Part shown: piece by piece, positions 1 through 8,465 of the stretch | How positions within the stretch are numbered: position 1 is the first letter of the stretch | Layout: each line of letters opens with the position of its first letter | Assembly (NCBI GenBank): GCA_947485165.1 | Contig: CANKRG010000007.1 | Location: 1 to 55,705, forward strand | Length of the DNA stretch: 55,705 bases | Source of the DNA: Comamonadaceae bacterium | Lineage (GTDB): Bacteria > Pseudomonadota > Gammaproteobacteria > Burkholderiales > Burkholderiaceae_C | Direction of reading: 5' to 3' | The notes under the pieces: model-generated | The model's database searches: none | Told to the model about the DNA's origin: nothing | The model's input: only the letters and a program-made list of their open reading frames with translations | Program-made: the position numbers and the translations under genes

Positions 1-600
1 CGCTCATTCTTCAATGTCATTTTGGGTGGTTTTGGCGGCGAGGCCGTGACCGCAGCTGCAGGTAGTGCGGTGCAACGACCGGTTAAATCTGGCAGTGCTG
101 ACGATGCAGCGTTCGTCTTGTCAAACGCTGAAACAGTTGTGATTGTCCCAGGCTACGGTTTAGCCGTGGCTCGCGCCCAGCATGCCGTCAAAGAGTTGGC
201 TGCAAAACTGACCGAAAAGGGTATCAAAGTTAAATACGCTATTCACCCAGTGGCGGGACGTATGCCTGGACACATGAATGTGTTGCTGGCTGAGGCTGAA
301 GTTCCCTACGACCAAGTGTATGAGATGGAAGACATCAATGGTGAATTCGGGCAAGTCGATGTCGCTATTATTTTAGGAGCTAATGACGTTGTCAATCCGG
401 CGGCTCACGTTAAAGGTAGCGCCATTTACGGCATGCCTATTTTAGAAGCCTACAAAGCCAAAACGATCATTGTCAACAAGCGCAGCATGGCGGCTGGTTA
501 TGCTGGTTTGGACAACGAACTCTTCTACATGGACAAAACCATGATGGTGTTTGGCGATGCCAAGAAGGTCGTGGAAGACATGGGCAAAGCTATCGAATGA
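1..600 (+). CDS. pntB: NAD(P) transhydrogenase subunit beta, C-terminal part (5' end outside window)
   Basis: This is the NADP(H)-binding domain III of the membrane-bound transhydrogenase, which uses proton inflow to drive hydride transfer from NADH to NADP+. The open frame runs from base 1, so the ORF-track start at 22 is internal. Visible are the nucleotide-binding stretch PGYGLAVARAQHAV, HPVAGRMPGHMNVLL, the conserved ILGANDVVNPAA and the terminal segment KRSMAAGYAGLDNELF. All are diagnostic of PntB domain III. The membrane domain and pntA must lie upstream. A glcD-type gene follows after 37 nt on the same strand. The identification is firm and only the 5' end is missing. Confidence 0.93.
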   Translation, partial: RSFFNVILGGFGGEAVTAAAGSAVQRPVKSGSADDAAFVLSNAETVVIVPGYGLAVARAQHAVKELAAKLTEKGIKVKYAIHPVAGRMPGHMNVLLAEAEVPYDQVYEMEDINGEFGQVDVAIILGANDVVNPAAHVKGSAIYGMPILEAYKAKTIIVNKRSMAAGYAGLDNELFYMDKTMMVFGDAKKVVEDMGKAIE

Positions 601-637
601 AGTGGTTGAAAATGAAGCGATTGAGTAAGGTTTTTGA

Positions 638-2116
638 ATGATGCAACTAGATAATCCTGTTTCCCTGCAAGTCAAAGTGGTTGCCGCATTGTTGCAGGTG
701 GTGCCCAAACACGCGCTGCTTTGGCATGCAGAGGAGACCACACCGTTTGAGTGCGATGGTTTAACCGCCTACCGCCAGCGCCCGATGGTGGTGGCGTTGC
801 CAGAAACCTATGCGCAAGTGCAAGGCATTTTGAAGTCTTGCCATGCGATGGGTGTCCCTGTCGTGGCGCGTGGTGCTGGCACAGGCTTGAGCGGTGGTGC
901 GATGCCGCATGCTGCGGGTGTGACGCTTTCATTAGCGAAGTTCAATAAAATTTTGAAATTGGATGCGAAGAGCCGCACTGCAGTCGTCCAAGGTGGCGTA
1001 CGCAATTTAGCGATATCAGAAGCAGCAGCGCCACTGGGTTTGTATTACGCGCCTGATCCCTCCAGCCAAATTGCTTGCACCATAGGCGGCAATGTTGCTG
1101 AAAATTCAGGTGGGGTGCATTGTTTGAAATATGGTTTGACCGTGCACAACGTGCTGAAAGTCAAAGGTTTCACGGTTGAAGGCGAGGAAGTTGAGTTTGG
1201 CAGTGATGCTTTAGATGCCTCTGGGTACGACTTGCTCAGCTTGATCGTCGGTAGCGAAGGTATGTTGGCTGTCACGACGGAAGTTACTGTCAAATTGATC
1301 CCTAAACCGCAGTTAGCGCGTTGCATCATGGCGAGTTTTGATGATATTCGCAAGGCTGGCGATGCCGTGGCCGCTGTCATTGCAGCAGGCATCATTCCCG
1401 CTGGTTTAGAGATGATGGACAAGCCAATGACCGCTGCCGTGGAAGACTACGTTCATGCGGGCTACGACTTAACAGCCGAGGCCATTTTGTTGTGCGAGAG
1501 CGATGGCACACCGGAAGAGGTTGAAGAAGAAATTGGTCGCATGACGCAAGTTCTCACAAGCTGTGGAGCTAGCGCGATTGCCATCAGCCAAAACGAAGCC
1601 GAACGGCTGCGGTTTTGGAGCGGTCGCAAAAATGCTTTCCCAGCATCGGGCCGCATCAGTCCCGACTACATGTGCATGGATTCCACCATCCCGCGCAAGC
1701 GCTTGGCCGATATATTGATCGCCATTGCCGAGATGGAAAAAAAATACCAACTACGCTGCGCCAATGTGTTTCACGCTGGCGATGGCAATTTGCACCCTTT
1801 GATTTTGTTTGATGCGAATGATGCAGACCAATTACATCGCTGCGAGCTGTTTGGCGCCGACATTTTAGAAACCAGTGTCGCCATGGGCGGCAGTGTGACA
1901 GGTGAGCACGGCGTGGGTATTGAAAAACTCAATTCCATGTGTGTTCAGTTCAATGCTGCTGAAAACGAGCAAATGTTTGGCGTGAAACGTGCTTTTGACC
2001 CGCAAAGTTTGCTGAATCCAGGCAAAGTGATACCAACATTGCAGCGCTGTGCTGAATACGGAAAGATGGTGGTGCGTGGCGGTGCGCTATCTCATCCTGA
2101 ATTAGAGCGCTTCTAA
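638..2116 (+). CDS. glcD: FAD-binding oxidase, GlcD-type (glycolate/D-2-hydroxyacid dehydrogenase)
   Basis: A 492-residue flavoprotein of the vanillyl-alcohol oxidase/PCMH superfamily, oxidising an alpha-hydroxy acid such as glycolate or D-lactate. The FAD-binding half shows VVARGAGTGLSGGAMP (about residue 76) and the CTIGGNVAENSGG segment. The C-terminal cap carries HAGDGNLHPLILFD and GGSVTGEHGVGIEK, both typical of GlcD/D-lactate dehydrogenases. The length matches GlcD (about 499 in E. coli). The start is an ATGATG pair seven nt after AAGG. No glcE or glcF follows; an IS remnant begins 3 nt after the stop and may have separated it from partners. The exact substrate cannot be read from the sequence. 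Confidence 0.85.
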   Translation: MMQLDNPVSLQVKVVAALLQVVPKHALLWHAEETTPFECDGLTAYRQRPMVVALPETYAQVQGILKSCHAMGVPVVARGAGTGLSGGAMPHAAGVTLSLAKFNKILKLDAKSRTAVVQGGVRNLAISEAAAPLGLYYAPDPSSQIACTIGGNVAENSGGVHCLKYGLTVHNVLKVKGFTVEGEEVEFGSDALDASGYDLLSLIVGSEGMLAVTTEVTVKLIPKPQLARCIMASFDDIRKAGDAVAAVIAAGIIPAGLEMMDKPMTAAVEDYVHAGYDLTAEAILLCESDGTPEEVEEEIGRMTQVLTSCGASAIAISQNEAERLRFWSGRKNAFPASGRISPDYMCMDSTIPRKRLADILIAIAEMEKKYQLRCANVFHAGDGNLHPLILFDANDADQLHRCELFGADILETSVAMGGSVTGEHGVGIEKLNSMCVQFNAAENEQMFGVKRAFDPQSLLNPGKVIPTLQRCAEYGKMVVRGGALSHPELERF

Positions 2117-2183
2117 GGTGAGCTGTACCCGAATATCTGGACGGGCAAGTTGAAGATAATTTCACAACTTGCAAGGAGCATCC

Positions 2184-2306
2184 ATGAAACGCATCCCCCG
2201 ACGGATATTTACAGCGGAAATTAAGTTAGAGGCCATCAAACTAGTCATTCGTGAGCTTTATCCACTCATCTTGGCCGATCTGGAAGATTCTGCATCTTCT
2301 GCTTGA
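2184..2306 (+). pseudogene. IS3-family transposase OrfA, N-terminal remnant
   Basis: The ATG follows a good Shine-Dalgarno site (AAGGAGCATCC). The first 25 residues, MKRIPRRIFTAEIKLEAIKL and onward, match the start of the HTH protein OrfA of IS3 elements. After VIREL the frame continues with an unrelated-looking tail for 15 codons and stops with TGA at 2304. The helix-turn-helix and leucine-zipper parts are gone. The reading frame changes at the deletion junction near 2260-2315, so OrfA and OrfB remnants are not fused. Confidence 0.75.
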
Positions 2307-2315
2307 CATAGGAGC

Positions 2316-2549
2316 GTCAATGCGCCTGTGGAGAGTTTCTTTGGCACGATCAAGACGGAGAGTTTGCAGCATTACAGATTTACAACCCGTGAAGAAGCAA
2401 AACTCGTCGTCTTTGAGTACATGGAGGTGTTCTACAACCGCATCAGGCGAGACAGCAAAATCAACAATATTGCACCTGCAACTTACGCGGCGCAGTTCCC
2501 TTCAACTGTGCAGCAATGGACTGCATCATTGAGACACTTGCCCGTCTAA
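2316..2549 (+). pseudogene. IS3-family transposase OrfB, C-terminal remnant
   Basis: The frame reads VNAPVESFFGTIKTE followed by FTTREEAKLVVFEYMEVFYN. This is the last part of the rve integrase core of IS3 OrfB, including the glutamate of the NAP-x-ES-F-F motif that ends the DDE triad. The two upstream aspartates are absent, so no active transposase can be made. The ORF track starts it at the GTG at 2328, but homology extends back to about 2316. The frame ends with a normal OrfB tail just before the right inverted repeat. Confidence 0.82.
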
Positions 2550-2587
2550 TGAAGCAGGTACCGCTCAGTCTAGGTTGTGACTCAGAG

Positions 2588-3169
2588 CTAGGCAAACACG
2601 TCTGCCTCAGAAAGCAGTAACCCCACAGCATCTTTGCCTGAAAGTTTGGGCTGCTCGGTCAATTGCCAGTCAATACCTATGGCAGGGTCGTTCCACAAAA
2701 TACATCGCTCAAATGCCGGCGCGTAGTAATCCGTCGTTTTATAGAGAAAGTCTGCGGTCTCGGACAACACCACAAAACCATGCGCAAAACCAGGGGGCAC
2801 CCAAAGTTGTCGGTGATTTTCTCCACTGAGCAAGACGGTTACTGCTTTACCATAAGTAGGTGATGAACGACGAATATCAACGGCAACATCTAGCACGTCA
2901 CCACTCACCACGCGAACCAACTTACCTTGCGGCTGCTGGATTTGGTAATGCAAGCCACGCAGCACGCCTTTAGCAGAGCGTGAATGGTTGTCTTGCACAA
3001 AATGGGCATTCAAACCGGTGACTTGATTGAACGCTTCTTGATTAAAGCTTTCAAAAAAGAAACCGCGTTGATCACCAAACACTTTGGGCTCAATGATCAA
3101 AACTTGCGGTATCTCTGCCGGTGTGGCTCTCAGGCCGTTAGCTGCCACCCGATCGCTGATACCGTTCAT
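2588..3169 (-). CDS. rfbC: dTDP-4-dehydrorhamnose 3,5-epimerase
   Basis: A 193-residue cupin enzyme, the third step of dTDP-L-rhamnose synthesis for O-antigen or exopolysaccharide. Seen: [17 protein letters not shown] at the N-terminus, [20 protein letters not shown] with the catalytic histidine region, and [27 protein letters not shown]. Length agrees with RmlC (about 183). Its ATG overlaps the stop of rfbA by 4 nt, so the two are translationally coupled. It is the last gene of the operon and the next feature downstream is the IS3 remnant. Confidence 0.95.
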   Translation of the reverse strand: MNGISDRVAANGLRATPAEIPQVLIIEPKVFGDQRGFFFESFNQEAFNQVTGLNAHFVQDNHSRSAKGVLRGLHYQIQQPQGKLVRVVSGDVLDVAVDIRRSSPTYGKAVTVLLSGENHRQLWVPPGFAHGFVVLSETADFLYKTTDYYAPAFERCILWNDPAIGIDWQLTEQPKLSGKDAVGLLLSEADVFA

Positions 3170-4077
3170 GCGACGGGACCTTCTTTGAGCATCCGCAGCA
3201 AATATTGTCCATAGCCGTTTTTAGCCAACGGTTGTGCTAGCTTCTCAACTTGTTCGCCAGAAATAAAACCATTACGCCATGCAATTTCTTCTGGGCAGGC
3301 AATTTTCAAACCTTGTCTATGCTCCAAGGTTGAAATAAATTGGCTCGCTTCCAACAAACTGTCATGTGTGCCTGTATCCAACCAAGCGTAGCCACGCTGC
3401 ATGATTTTCACATTCAGTTGCCCCATTTCTAGGTAAGTTTGGTTCACCGTGGTGATTTCCAGCTCGCCACGGGCGCTGGGTTTGACGGCTTTGGCGATGT
3501 CGATAACTTGGTTGTCATAAAAGTACAAGCCCGTCACGGCATAGTTGCTTTTGGGTTGCAGCGGTTTTTCTTCAATACTGGTTGCTCGTCCTTCTCCATC
3601 AAAAGCCACCACGCCATAGCGCTCAGGGTCTTGCACGTGGTAGGCAAACACGGTTGCGCCAGCGGTATTGTTGTCGGCACCAGACAACAAATGTGCAAAG
3701 TCGTGGCCGTAAAAAATGTTGTCACCCAACACCAGTGCGCTCGGTGAATTGCCTACAAACTTGTCACCAATGATGAACGCTTGCGCCAGCCCGTCGGGGC
3801 TGGGCTGCACCGCGTATTGCAAATTCATGCCCCATTGGCTGCCGTCGCCCAAGAGCTGCTGAAAACGGGGCGTGTCTTGCGGCGTGCTGATGATGAGCAC
3901 ATCGCGCATTCCCGCCAACATCAAGGTGCTGAGTGGGTAGTAAATCATCGGCTTGTCGTACACAGGCAGCAATTGCTTGCTAAGTGCCAATGTGGCAGGG
4001 TGTAAGCGCGTACCGGAGCCACCAGCCAAGATGATGCCTTTGCGGGAGGTTTGATGTTTAGCAGTTGGTGAAGTCAT
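3166..4077 (-). CDS. rfbA: Glucose-1-phosphate thymidylyltransferase
   Basis: A 303-residue nucleotidyltransferase that makes dTDP-glucose from glucose-1-phosphate and dTTP, the first step of the rhamnose pathway. The signature [16 protein letters not shown] is followed by [20 protein letters not shown], both hallmarks of RmlA, and later by [13 protein letters not shown] and [20 protein letters not shown]. Length is close to the usual 290-300. It lies 28 nt downstream of rfbD and overlaps rfbC by 4 nt. A short extension ([13 protein letters not shown]) precedes the core and the ATG at 4077 is accepted because no nearer start exists. Confidence 0.95.
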   Translation of the reverse strand: MTSPTAKHQTSRKGIILAGGSGTRLHPATLALSKQLLPVYDKPMIYYPLSTLMLAGMRDVLIISTPQDTPRFQQLLGDGSQWGMNLQYAVQPSPDGLAQAFIIGDKFVGNSPSALVLGDNIFYGHDFAHLLSGADNNTAGATVFAYHVQDPERYGVVAFDGEGRATSIEEKPLQPKSNYAVTGLYFYDNQVIDIAKAVKPSARGELEITTVNQTYLEMGQLNVKIMQRGYAWLDTGTHDSLLEASQFISTLEHRQGLKIACPEEIAWRNGFISGEQVEKLAQPLAKNGYGQYLLRMLKEGPVA

Positions 4078-4105
4078 AGCTAGTGATACGTTTATAGATC
4101 AGTTT

Positions 4106-5005
4106 TTATAAAATTTCTGTCAGCATCCGCGCCACACCCTGCTGCCAGGGTGGCAAATACAAGTTAAACGCAGTTTGCAATTTCAAAGTGTCTAATTTAG
4201 AGTTCAAAGGTCGTCTAGCCGGCGTAGGATATGCCTGAGTAGCTATTTTATGAATAGCATTTTTAGCTGTCTTGAGGTCAATACCTGCGTTTCTTACATG
4301 TTCAATCACCAGCGCCGCATAGCCATGCCACGAAGTAGCGCCGCTGGCAACCAAGTGGTACAAACCTGCCAAGTCAGGCTGCGTTTGAACGCGTTGCAAG
4401 GCCAGCGCAGTGATATCCGCCAGCAAATCTGCCCCCGTGGGCGCACCAATTTGGTCGTCAATCACGCTCAAGCTGTCGCGTTCTTTGGCCAAGCGCAGCA
4501 TGGTTTTGGCAAAGTTACCGCCTCGTGCTGCGTAGACCCAGCTGGTTCTGAAAATCAAGTGCTTGGCGCAGTTTGCAGCCACGGCTTGTTCGCCCTCTAA
4601 CTTGGTTTGGCCATATACGCTTAAGGGTGCGGGCGTATCGGACTCTTTCCAAGCTTGGCTGCCCGAGCCGTCAAAGACATAGTCGGTCGAATAATGCACC
4701 AGCCAAGCGCCCAGCTTTTGCGCCTCAGCTGCAATCGCGCCGGGTGCCAGGGCATTGATGGTGCGAGCCAAGTCAGGCTCAGACTCCGCCTTGTCCACGG
4801 CGGTATGCGCTGCAGCGTTGACGATGATGCTGGGTTTGACTTGACGTACCGTTTCAGCCAAGCCGGCTAAATTCGTGAAATCACCACAAAAATCGGTACT
4901 GTCAAAATCTACAGCGACCACCTCACCCAGCGGCGCTAAGCTGCGTTGCAGTTCCCAGCCGACTTGGCCACCCTTACCGAACAGAAGTATTTTTTGAACT
5001 TGCAT
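4106..5005 (-). CDS. rfbD: dTDP-4-dehydrorhamnose reductase
   Basis: A 299-residue short-chain reductase that forms dTDP-L-rhamnose with NAD(P)H, the final step of the pathway. The N-terminal Rossmann motif is FGKGGQVGWEL. VNAAAHTAVDKAE, STDYVFDG and the YGQTKLEGE active-site region (Y-x3-K) are all present. The C-terminal substrate motif YPTPARRPLNSKL is conserved. About residues 250-264, just before and into this motif, the DNA matches the opposite strand of a 46-nt repeat (see 4214). There it uses AGA and CGA arginine codons. Confidence 0.95.
   Translation of the reverse strand: MQVQKILLFGKGGQVGWELQRSLAPLGEVVAVDFDSTDFCGDFTNLAGLAETVRQVKPSIIVNAAAHTAVDKAESEPDLARTINALAPGAIAAEAQKLGAWLVHYSTDYVFDGSGSQAWKESDTPAPLSVYGQTKLEGEQAVAANCAKHLIFRTSWVYAARGGNFAKTMLRLAKERDSLSVIDDQIGAPTGADLLADITALALQRVQTQPDLAGLYHLVASGATSWHGYAALVIEHVRNAGIDLKTAKNAIHKIATQAYPTPARRPLNSKLDTLKLQTAFNLYLPPWQQGVARMLTEIL
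4214..4259 (+). repeat. 46-nt interspersed element, copy in rfbD (antisense to the gene)
   Basis: The + strand begins TCTAGCCGGCGTA, has TGCCT in the middle and ends GCTATTTTATGAATAGCA. By hand count 32 of 46 positions equal the intergenic copy at 20728, with no gap. Read in the rfbD frame it encodes AIHKIATQAYPTPAR. The position that is a stop (TAG) in the reverse frame of the 20728 copy is CAG here. Part of the match covers the conserved YPTPARR motif, so coding constraint may contribute to the similarity. Confidence 0.55.
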
Positions 5006-5036
5006 ATGAGCTTGTAACTAGGGACTTGTCAGCGGA

Positions 5037-6107
5037 TTAGCTGGCATATTGCTTGTTCACCCATTCGCGGTAGCTGCCATTTTGCACATGGCTGACCCAA
5101 TCGGTATGGCTTAAATACCATTCAACGGTTTTTTGTATGCCTGATTCAAAGGTTTCAGCCGGCTTCCAGCCCAGTTCTTTTTCAATCTTGCTGGCGTCAA
5201 TGGCGTAGCGGCGGTCATGGCCGGCGCGGTCAGTCACGTAGGTAATCTGCTCTACGTAGCTTTTACCATCAGCGCGGGGCTGCAATTCATTAAGCAACTT
5301 GCAAATGGTGTTCACAATCTCGACGTTCGGCTTCTCGTTCCAGCCGCCCACGTTGTAAGTCTCACCCAACTTGCCGGCTTCCAGCACACGGCGAATCGCG
5401 CTGGCGTGGTCTTTCACGTACAACCAATCGCGAATTTGCTGGCCGTCACCGTAAATCGGCAGGTTTTTACCCGCCAAGGCGTTCACAATCATCAGCGGAA
5501 TCAGCTTTTCAGGGAAATGGTAGGGGCCGTAGTTGTTGCTGCAATTGGTCGTCAGCACGGGCAAACCGTAGGTGTGGTGGTAGGCGCGCACCAAATGGTC
5601 GCTGGCTGCTTTGCTGGCTGAATACGGGCTGTTCGGCTCGTATGGGTGCTTCTCTGTGAAACATGGCTCTTGGGGGGCGAGTGAGCCATACACCTCGTCC
5701 GTCGATACATGCAAAAACCTGAAATCAGTTTTCGTCTTATTTTTTTCGTTATCTTCTAATTTGCCAAAATACCCGCGCACCGCTTCCAGCAGGTGAAACG
5801 TACCCACTATATTGGTCTGAATAAAGTCTTCCGGCCCATGAATGGACCTGTCCACATGCGATTCTGCGGCGAAATTGATGATTGCGCGAGGTTGGTGTTT
5901 TGCCAGTAGCGCGTCAAGCAAAGCCCTGTCGCCAATGTCGCCCTGCACAAAAACGTGGCGTTTGTCATTGGCAAGTGACGCCAAATTCTCTAAATTCCCC
6001 GCATAAGTCAGCTTGTCCAAATTGAGCACAGGCTCGTCATGCGCTGCCAACCAGTCCAACACAAAGTTAGCCCCAATAACCCCCGCCCCGCCCGTGACCA
6101 AAATCAT
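5037..6107 (-). CDS. rfbB: dTDP-glucose 4,6-dehydratase
   Basis: A 356-residue extended SDR enzyme that converts dTDP-glucose to dTDP-4-keto-6-deoxyglucose. The Rossmann motif is [10 protein letters not shown] (valine where phenylalanine is usual). Also present are [21 protein letters not shown], the catalytic [11 protein letters not shown] and [15 protein letters not shown]. It is the first gene of the rfbB-D-A-C operon on the minus strand, with 31 nt to rfbD. The length is normal. No clear promoter could be assigned in the 180 nt upstream. Confidence 0.96.
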   Translation of the reverse strand: MILVTGGAGVIGANFVLDWLAAHDEPVLNLDKLTYAGNLENLASLANDKRHVFVQGDIGDRALLDALLAKHQPRAIINFAAESHVDRSIHGPEDFIQTNIVGTFHLLEAVRGYFGKLEDNEKNKTKTDFRFLHVSTDEVYGSLAPQEPCFTEKHPYEPNSPYSASKAASDHLVRAYHHTYGLPVLTTNCSNNYGPYHFPEKLIPLMIVNALAGKNLPIYGDGQQIRDWLYVKDHASAIRRVLEAGKLGETYNVGGWNEKPNVEIVNTICKLLNELQPRADGKSYVEQITYVTDRAGHDRRYAIDASKIEKELGWKPAETFESGIQKTVEWYLSHTDWVSHVQNGSYREWVNKQYAS

Positions 6108-6288
6108 GCCAAACCCCTAAGACTATGTTGAACTTGCTACTAATAAGAATACAAACAGCCTGTACTCAGTACTGCTGAGATTATCGCTGCTTTGTGACGT
6201 GTAAATTAAATAGTAAATCCACCCTTTTACCCTTTTACCTTTCCTAAAGCCATGACAACAACCCCCTCAAAAAAAGACAAGCCACACG

Positions 6289-6405
6289 TTAGCCTTCACT
6301 TTCTTTGCGAATCAAAAAGTGGACGATCGTACCCTTACGCGCCAGCAATTTTTTAACCAGCCGTTTGCCAACAAAACGCGTTGCACCCGTGACAAAATAT
6401 TGCAT
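6289..6405 (-). pseudogene. N-terminal fragment of an SDR-family NAD(P)-binding protein
   Basis: Too short for the ORF track. An ATG at 6405, preceded by GGAGCT, opens a 38-codon frame: MQYFVTGATRFVGKRLVKKL and onward to HFLIRKESEG, then TAA. This looks like the first beta-alpha-beta unit of the SDR/acyl-CoA-reductase-like proteins that begin MQYFVTGATGFIG. The second glycine of the Rossmann motif is replaced by arginine and everything after residue 38 is missing. I read it as a gene relic. The rest of the 516-nt interval 6108-6623 holds only a weak 5-bp hairpin near 6163 and the phasin ribosome-binding site; I see no other gene. Confidence 0.65.
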
Positions 6406-6623
6406 AGTAAAGCTCCAAATGAATCGATCATTTTTCCCCAATTTGGCTCACGTTGTATTCAGCGTATACCCGCAGTTACCTCAATACTTGCTAGTCCTTA
6501 GACGCTAGATTTCTAGTACCCAGCACCTAAACAGGTAGCCTTTCTAAGGTTAAAGTAAACCACACAACGCACAAGTCGTTTGCCACCGCTTTTTTCTGCT
6601 TTACTTTTAACTTTGGAGGCCCA

Positions 6624-7211
6624 ATGGTCAAGAAATTACACAAATCTACCGATCAAACCCAAGCTCACACCGCGACTGGTGCACAGTTGGTCAGCAGCGT
6701 TAAAGACTCTGCACAGCAAATCTGGTTGGCCGGCTTGGGCGCATTCTCCAAGGCGCAGGCCGAAGGCGGCAAAGTGTTTGAAACCCTGGTTAAAGATGGC
6801 ATGGGCTTGCAGCGCAAGACGCAAGCAGCCGCAGAAGAAAAAATCTCCGAAGCCACCAGCAAAATGACCAACATGGCCAACGGCATCTCCGCCAAAGCGA
6901 CGGGCGTGGCCACAGACATCACAGCAAAGGCAACAGGTCAGTGGGACAAGCTGGAAAACATCTTTGAAGAGCGCGTGGCCAAAGCTTTGAGCAAAATGGG
7001 CATGCCAACTGCTAAAGAGGTTCAAGCTTTGGCTAAGCGCGTTGACGAACTCAGTGCACAGCTGAAGAAAGCCCCGGTTAAATCAGCTACTAAACCTAGC
7101 GCCAAGCATGCTGTAGCACCAAAAGTCGCGGTTAAAAAAGCTGTTGTTGCTAAAAAAGTAGCGGTCAAGACTGTGAAAGCAGCGACAAAACGAGCTTCAA
7201 TAAGTAAATAA
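6624..7211 (+). CDS. Phasin family protein (PHA granule-associated, PhaI type)
   Basis: A 195-residue protein with GGAGG seven nt before the ATG. Residues 30-130 form the phasin helix: QQIWLAGLGAFSKAQAEGGKVFETLVKDG, then an amphipathic Ala/Lys/Thr-rich stretch and WDKLENIFEERVAKALSKMGMPT, typical of the poly(hydroxyalkanoate) granule-associated family. From about residue 150 the tail is Lys/Ala/Val-rich and histone-H1-like (KVAVKKAVVAKKVAVKT), which can bind DNA or granules. It points to carbon storage as PHA. The stop codon lies inside a tandem repeat, so the C-terminus may vary between strains. It is monocistronic with its own terminator. Confidence 0.88.
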   Translation: MVKKLHKSTDQTQAHTATGAQLVSSVKDSAQQIWLAGLGAFSKAQAEGGKVFETLVKDGMGLQRKTQAAAEEKISEATSKMTNMANGISAKATGVATDITAKATGQWDKLENIFEERVAKALSKMGMPTAKEVQALAKRVDELSAQLKKAPVKSATKPSAKHAVAPKVAVKKAVVAKKVAVKTVKAATKRASISK

Positions 7212-7268
7212 GTAAATAAGTAAATAAATAAGTAAATAAGTAAATAAGTCTGATAAGTCTGATAAGTC
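7200..7268 (+). repeat. Tandem AAGTAAAT repeats followed by AAGTCTGAT repeats
   Basis: About seven near-perfect copies of an 8-nt AAGTAAAT unit, one of them extended by 4 nt, run into AAGTCTGAT units. The array contains the phasin stop codon (TAA at 7209) and fills the gap before the terminator. It looks like slipped-strand expansion. In-frame stops recur in every unit, so a length change would hardly alter the protein. Confidence 0.85.
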
Positions 7269-7292
7269 AGCCGATTAGCTTCGGCGAGAGTT

Positions 7293-7319
7293 AAAAAGAG
7301 CGCTTAGTCGCTCTTTTTT
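7293..7319 (+). terminator. Intrinsic terminator after phasin gene
   Basis: AAAAAGAGCG, loop CTTAGT, then CGCTCTTTTTT: a 10-bp stem with a T-tract. A smaller GCCGA/TCGGC hairpin lies just upstream at 7270-7285. Confidence 0.9.
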
Positions 7320-7363
7320 GCTTTTGAATTGCTTAAATCGTTTAAAATAGAGATAAATATGGC

Positions 7364-7409
7364 TATAGCCAGCGTATTTATTGCTTAAGGTGCTATTATA
7401 AATATAGCA
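7364..7409 (+). repeat. 46-nt interspersed element, intergenic copy before rdgC
   Basis: It starts TATAGCCAGCGTATTTATTG and ends TGCTATTATAAATATAGCA. By hand count 43 of 46 positions equal the copy at 20728. A shared upstream stretch, GATAAATATG, extends the similarity to about 7351 and is also found before the metG copy. The 3' half is a hairpin (TGCTAT/ATAGCA). It lies between the phasin terminator and rdgC. Confidence 0.9.
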
Positions 7410-7478
7410 AATTTGGAGGCGGTAAATATTGCAATGTCTCACCACCATCCCTCGATTATTCATTCATAAAGGCTGCCC

Positions 7479-8390
7479 GTGTTCAAAAACGCCCTCATTT
7501 ATCGCATTGCACCCACTTGGACGGCTGATTTAGAGCGTATTGAAGCAGGATTAGAGGCTTCGCGTTACGTTGAATGCGGCGCAAGCCAAGAGAAAGCCGT
7601 CGGTTGGACTGAACCTAGAGGTGAGGAGAATGGCTTGTTGGCGGAGTCTGTTGCTGGGCAAATTGTGCTGAAGCTGATGGTGGAGGTGAAAGCCGTGCCT
7701 AGCTCGGTGGTTAACCGCAAAGCCAAAGAAGAATTGTTGAAAATAGAGGCTGCAACTGGGCGCAAACCGGGCAAACGCGAGACGAAAGAGATCAAAGAAG
7801 ACATCAAGCTGTCGCTGATGCCGCTGGCGTTTACCAAGCTGTCTAGCGTACTGGTGTGGATTGATGCTAAAGCGCAGTTGCTGACGATTGGCGCATCCAG
7901 CACAGCCAAGGCTGATGAGGTGATCACGTACTTGGTGAAATGTCTGGATGGTTTTTCAGCCATGCCGCTGAACACCCAAACCTCAAGCGCCGTGGCAATG
8001 GCGGATTGGCTGGCGACACAAGCGCCGCCTGCGGGTTTCACGATTGACCGCGAATGCGAGCTTAAATCGCCCGACGAGAGTAAAGCCGTGGTGCGCTATT
8101 CACGTCACCCCTTGGATATTGAGGAAGTAAGCGCCCACATAACCAGTGGCAAGGTGCCGACTAAATTGGCGCTGACCTGGATGGCTAGGGTGTCGTTTGT
8201 GCTGACCGAAACCTTGCAAATCAAGAAAATTGCCTTCTTGGACGGTGTGTTTGACGCAACGTCCCAAGAAAAAGAAGATAGTTTTGATGCGGATACGGCG
8301 ATTGCAACAGGCGAATTGCGGCAGTTGATTCCTGAATTGCTGGCAGCTTTGGGTGGGGAAATGGCGATTGGCGAGCCTGCGAGCACTTAA
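7479..8390 (+). CDS. rdgC: Recombination-associated protein RdgC
   Basis: A 303-residue homologue of RdgC, a ring-shaped, non-specific DNA-binding protein that restrains RecA. Recognisable segments are the N-terminus MFKNALIYRI, EPRGEENGLL, and the central KRETKEIKEDIKLSLMPLAF with FTKLSSVLVWID. The length equals the family norm of about 303. The start is GTG at 7479, eight nt after AAAGG. A repeat copy lies just upstream. No terminator is visible after the gene before the ribosomal promoter. Confidence 0.96.
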   Translation: MFKNALIYRIAPTWTADLERIEAGLEASRYVECGASQEKAVGWTEPRGEENGLLAESVAGQIVLKLMVEVKAVPSSVVNRKAKEELLKIEAATGRKPGKRETKEIKEDIKLSLMPLAFTKLSSVLVWIDAKAQLLTIGASSTAKADEVITYLVKCLDGFSAMPLNTQTSSAVAMADWLATQAPPAGFTIDRECELKSPDESKAVVRYSRHPLDIEEVSAHITSGKVPTKLALTWMARVSFVLTETLQIKKIAFLDGVFDATSQEKEDSFDADTAIATGELRQLIPELLAALGGEMAIGEPAST

Positions 8391-8465
8391 TAAACAGCGA
8401 AAGAGCAAAAACATAGAAATTTAGACGGCTCAAGCTATGAAATGTCGTAAATAGTCATAAATAAG

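Larger units (their letters stand above)
2119..2567 (+). mobile_element. Internally deleted IS3-family element with both terminal inverted repeats
   Basis: The ends 2119-2150 and 2536-2567 are 32-nt imperfect inverted repeats, 24 of 32 identical by hand count. Both begin TGAGC-GTACC and end with a perfect GACGGGCAAGT block. Between them only the first codons of an OrfA and the last part of an OrfB remain, so roughly 700-800 bp of a normal IS3 element is missing. No clear target duplication is visible (AGG on the left, GTC on the right). The element lies between glcD and the rhamnose operon. It is non-autonomous but might be moved by a complete relative elsewhere in the genome. Confidence 0.82.

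Noticed and set aside
361-385. GCTATTATTTTAGGAGC in pntB as a possible repeat copy
   Set aside because: It encodes the invariant AIILGA of transhydrogenase and lacks the left half of the element.
2251-2532. 93-aa ORF across the IS3 remnant
   Set aside because: It is in another frame than both transposase remnants and has no family resemblance; it exists only because of the deletion junction.
7200-7268. CRISPR-like array
   Set aside because: Units of 8-9 nt without spacers; a simple tandem repeat.
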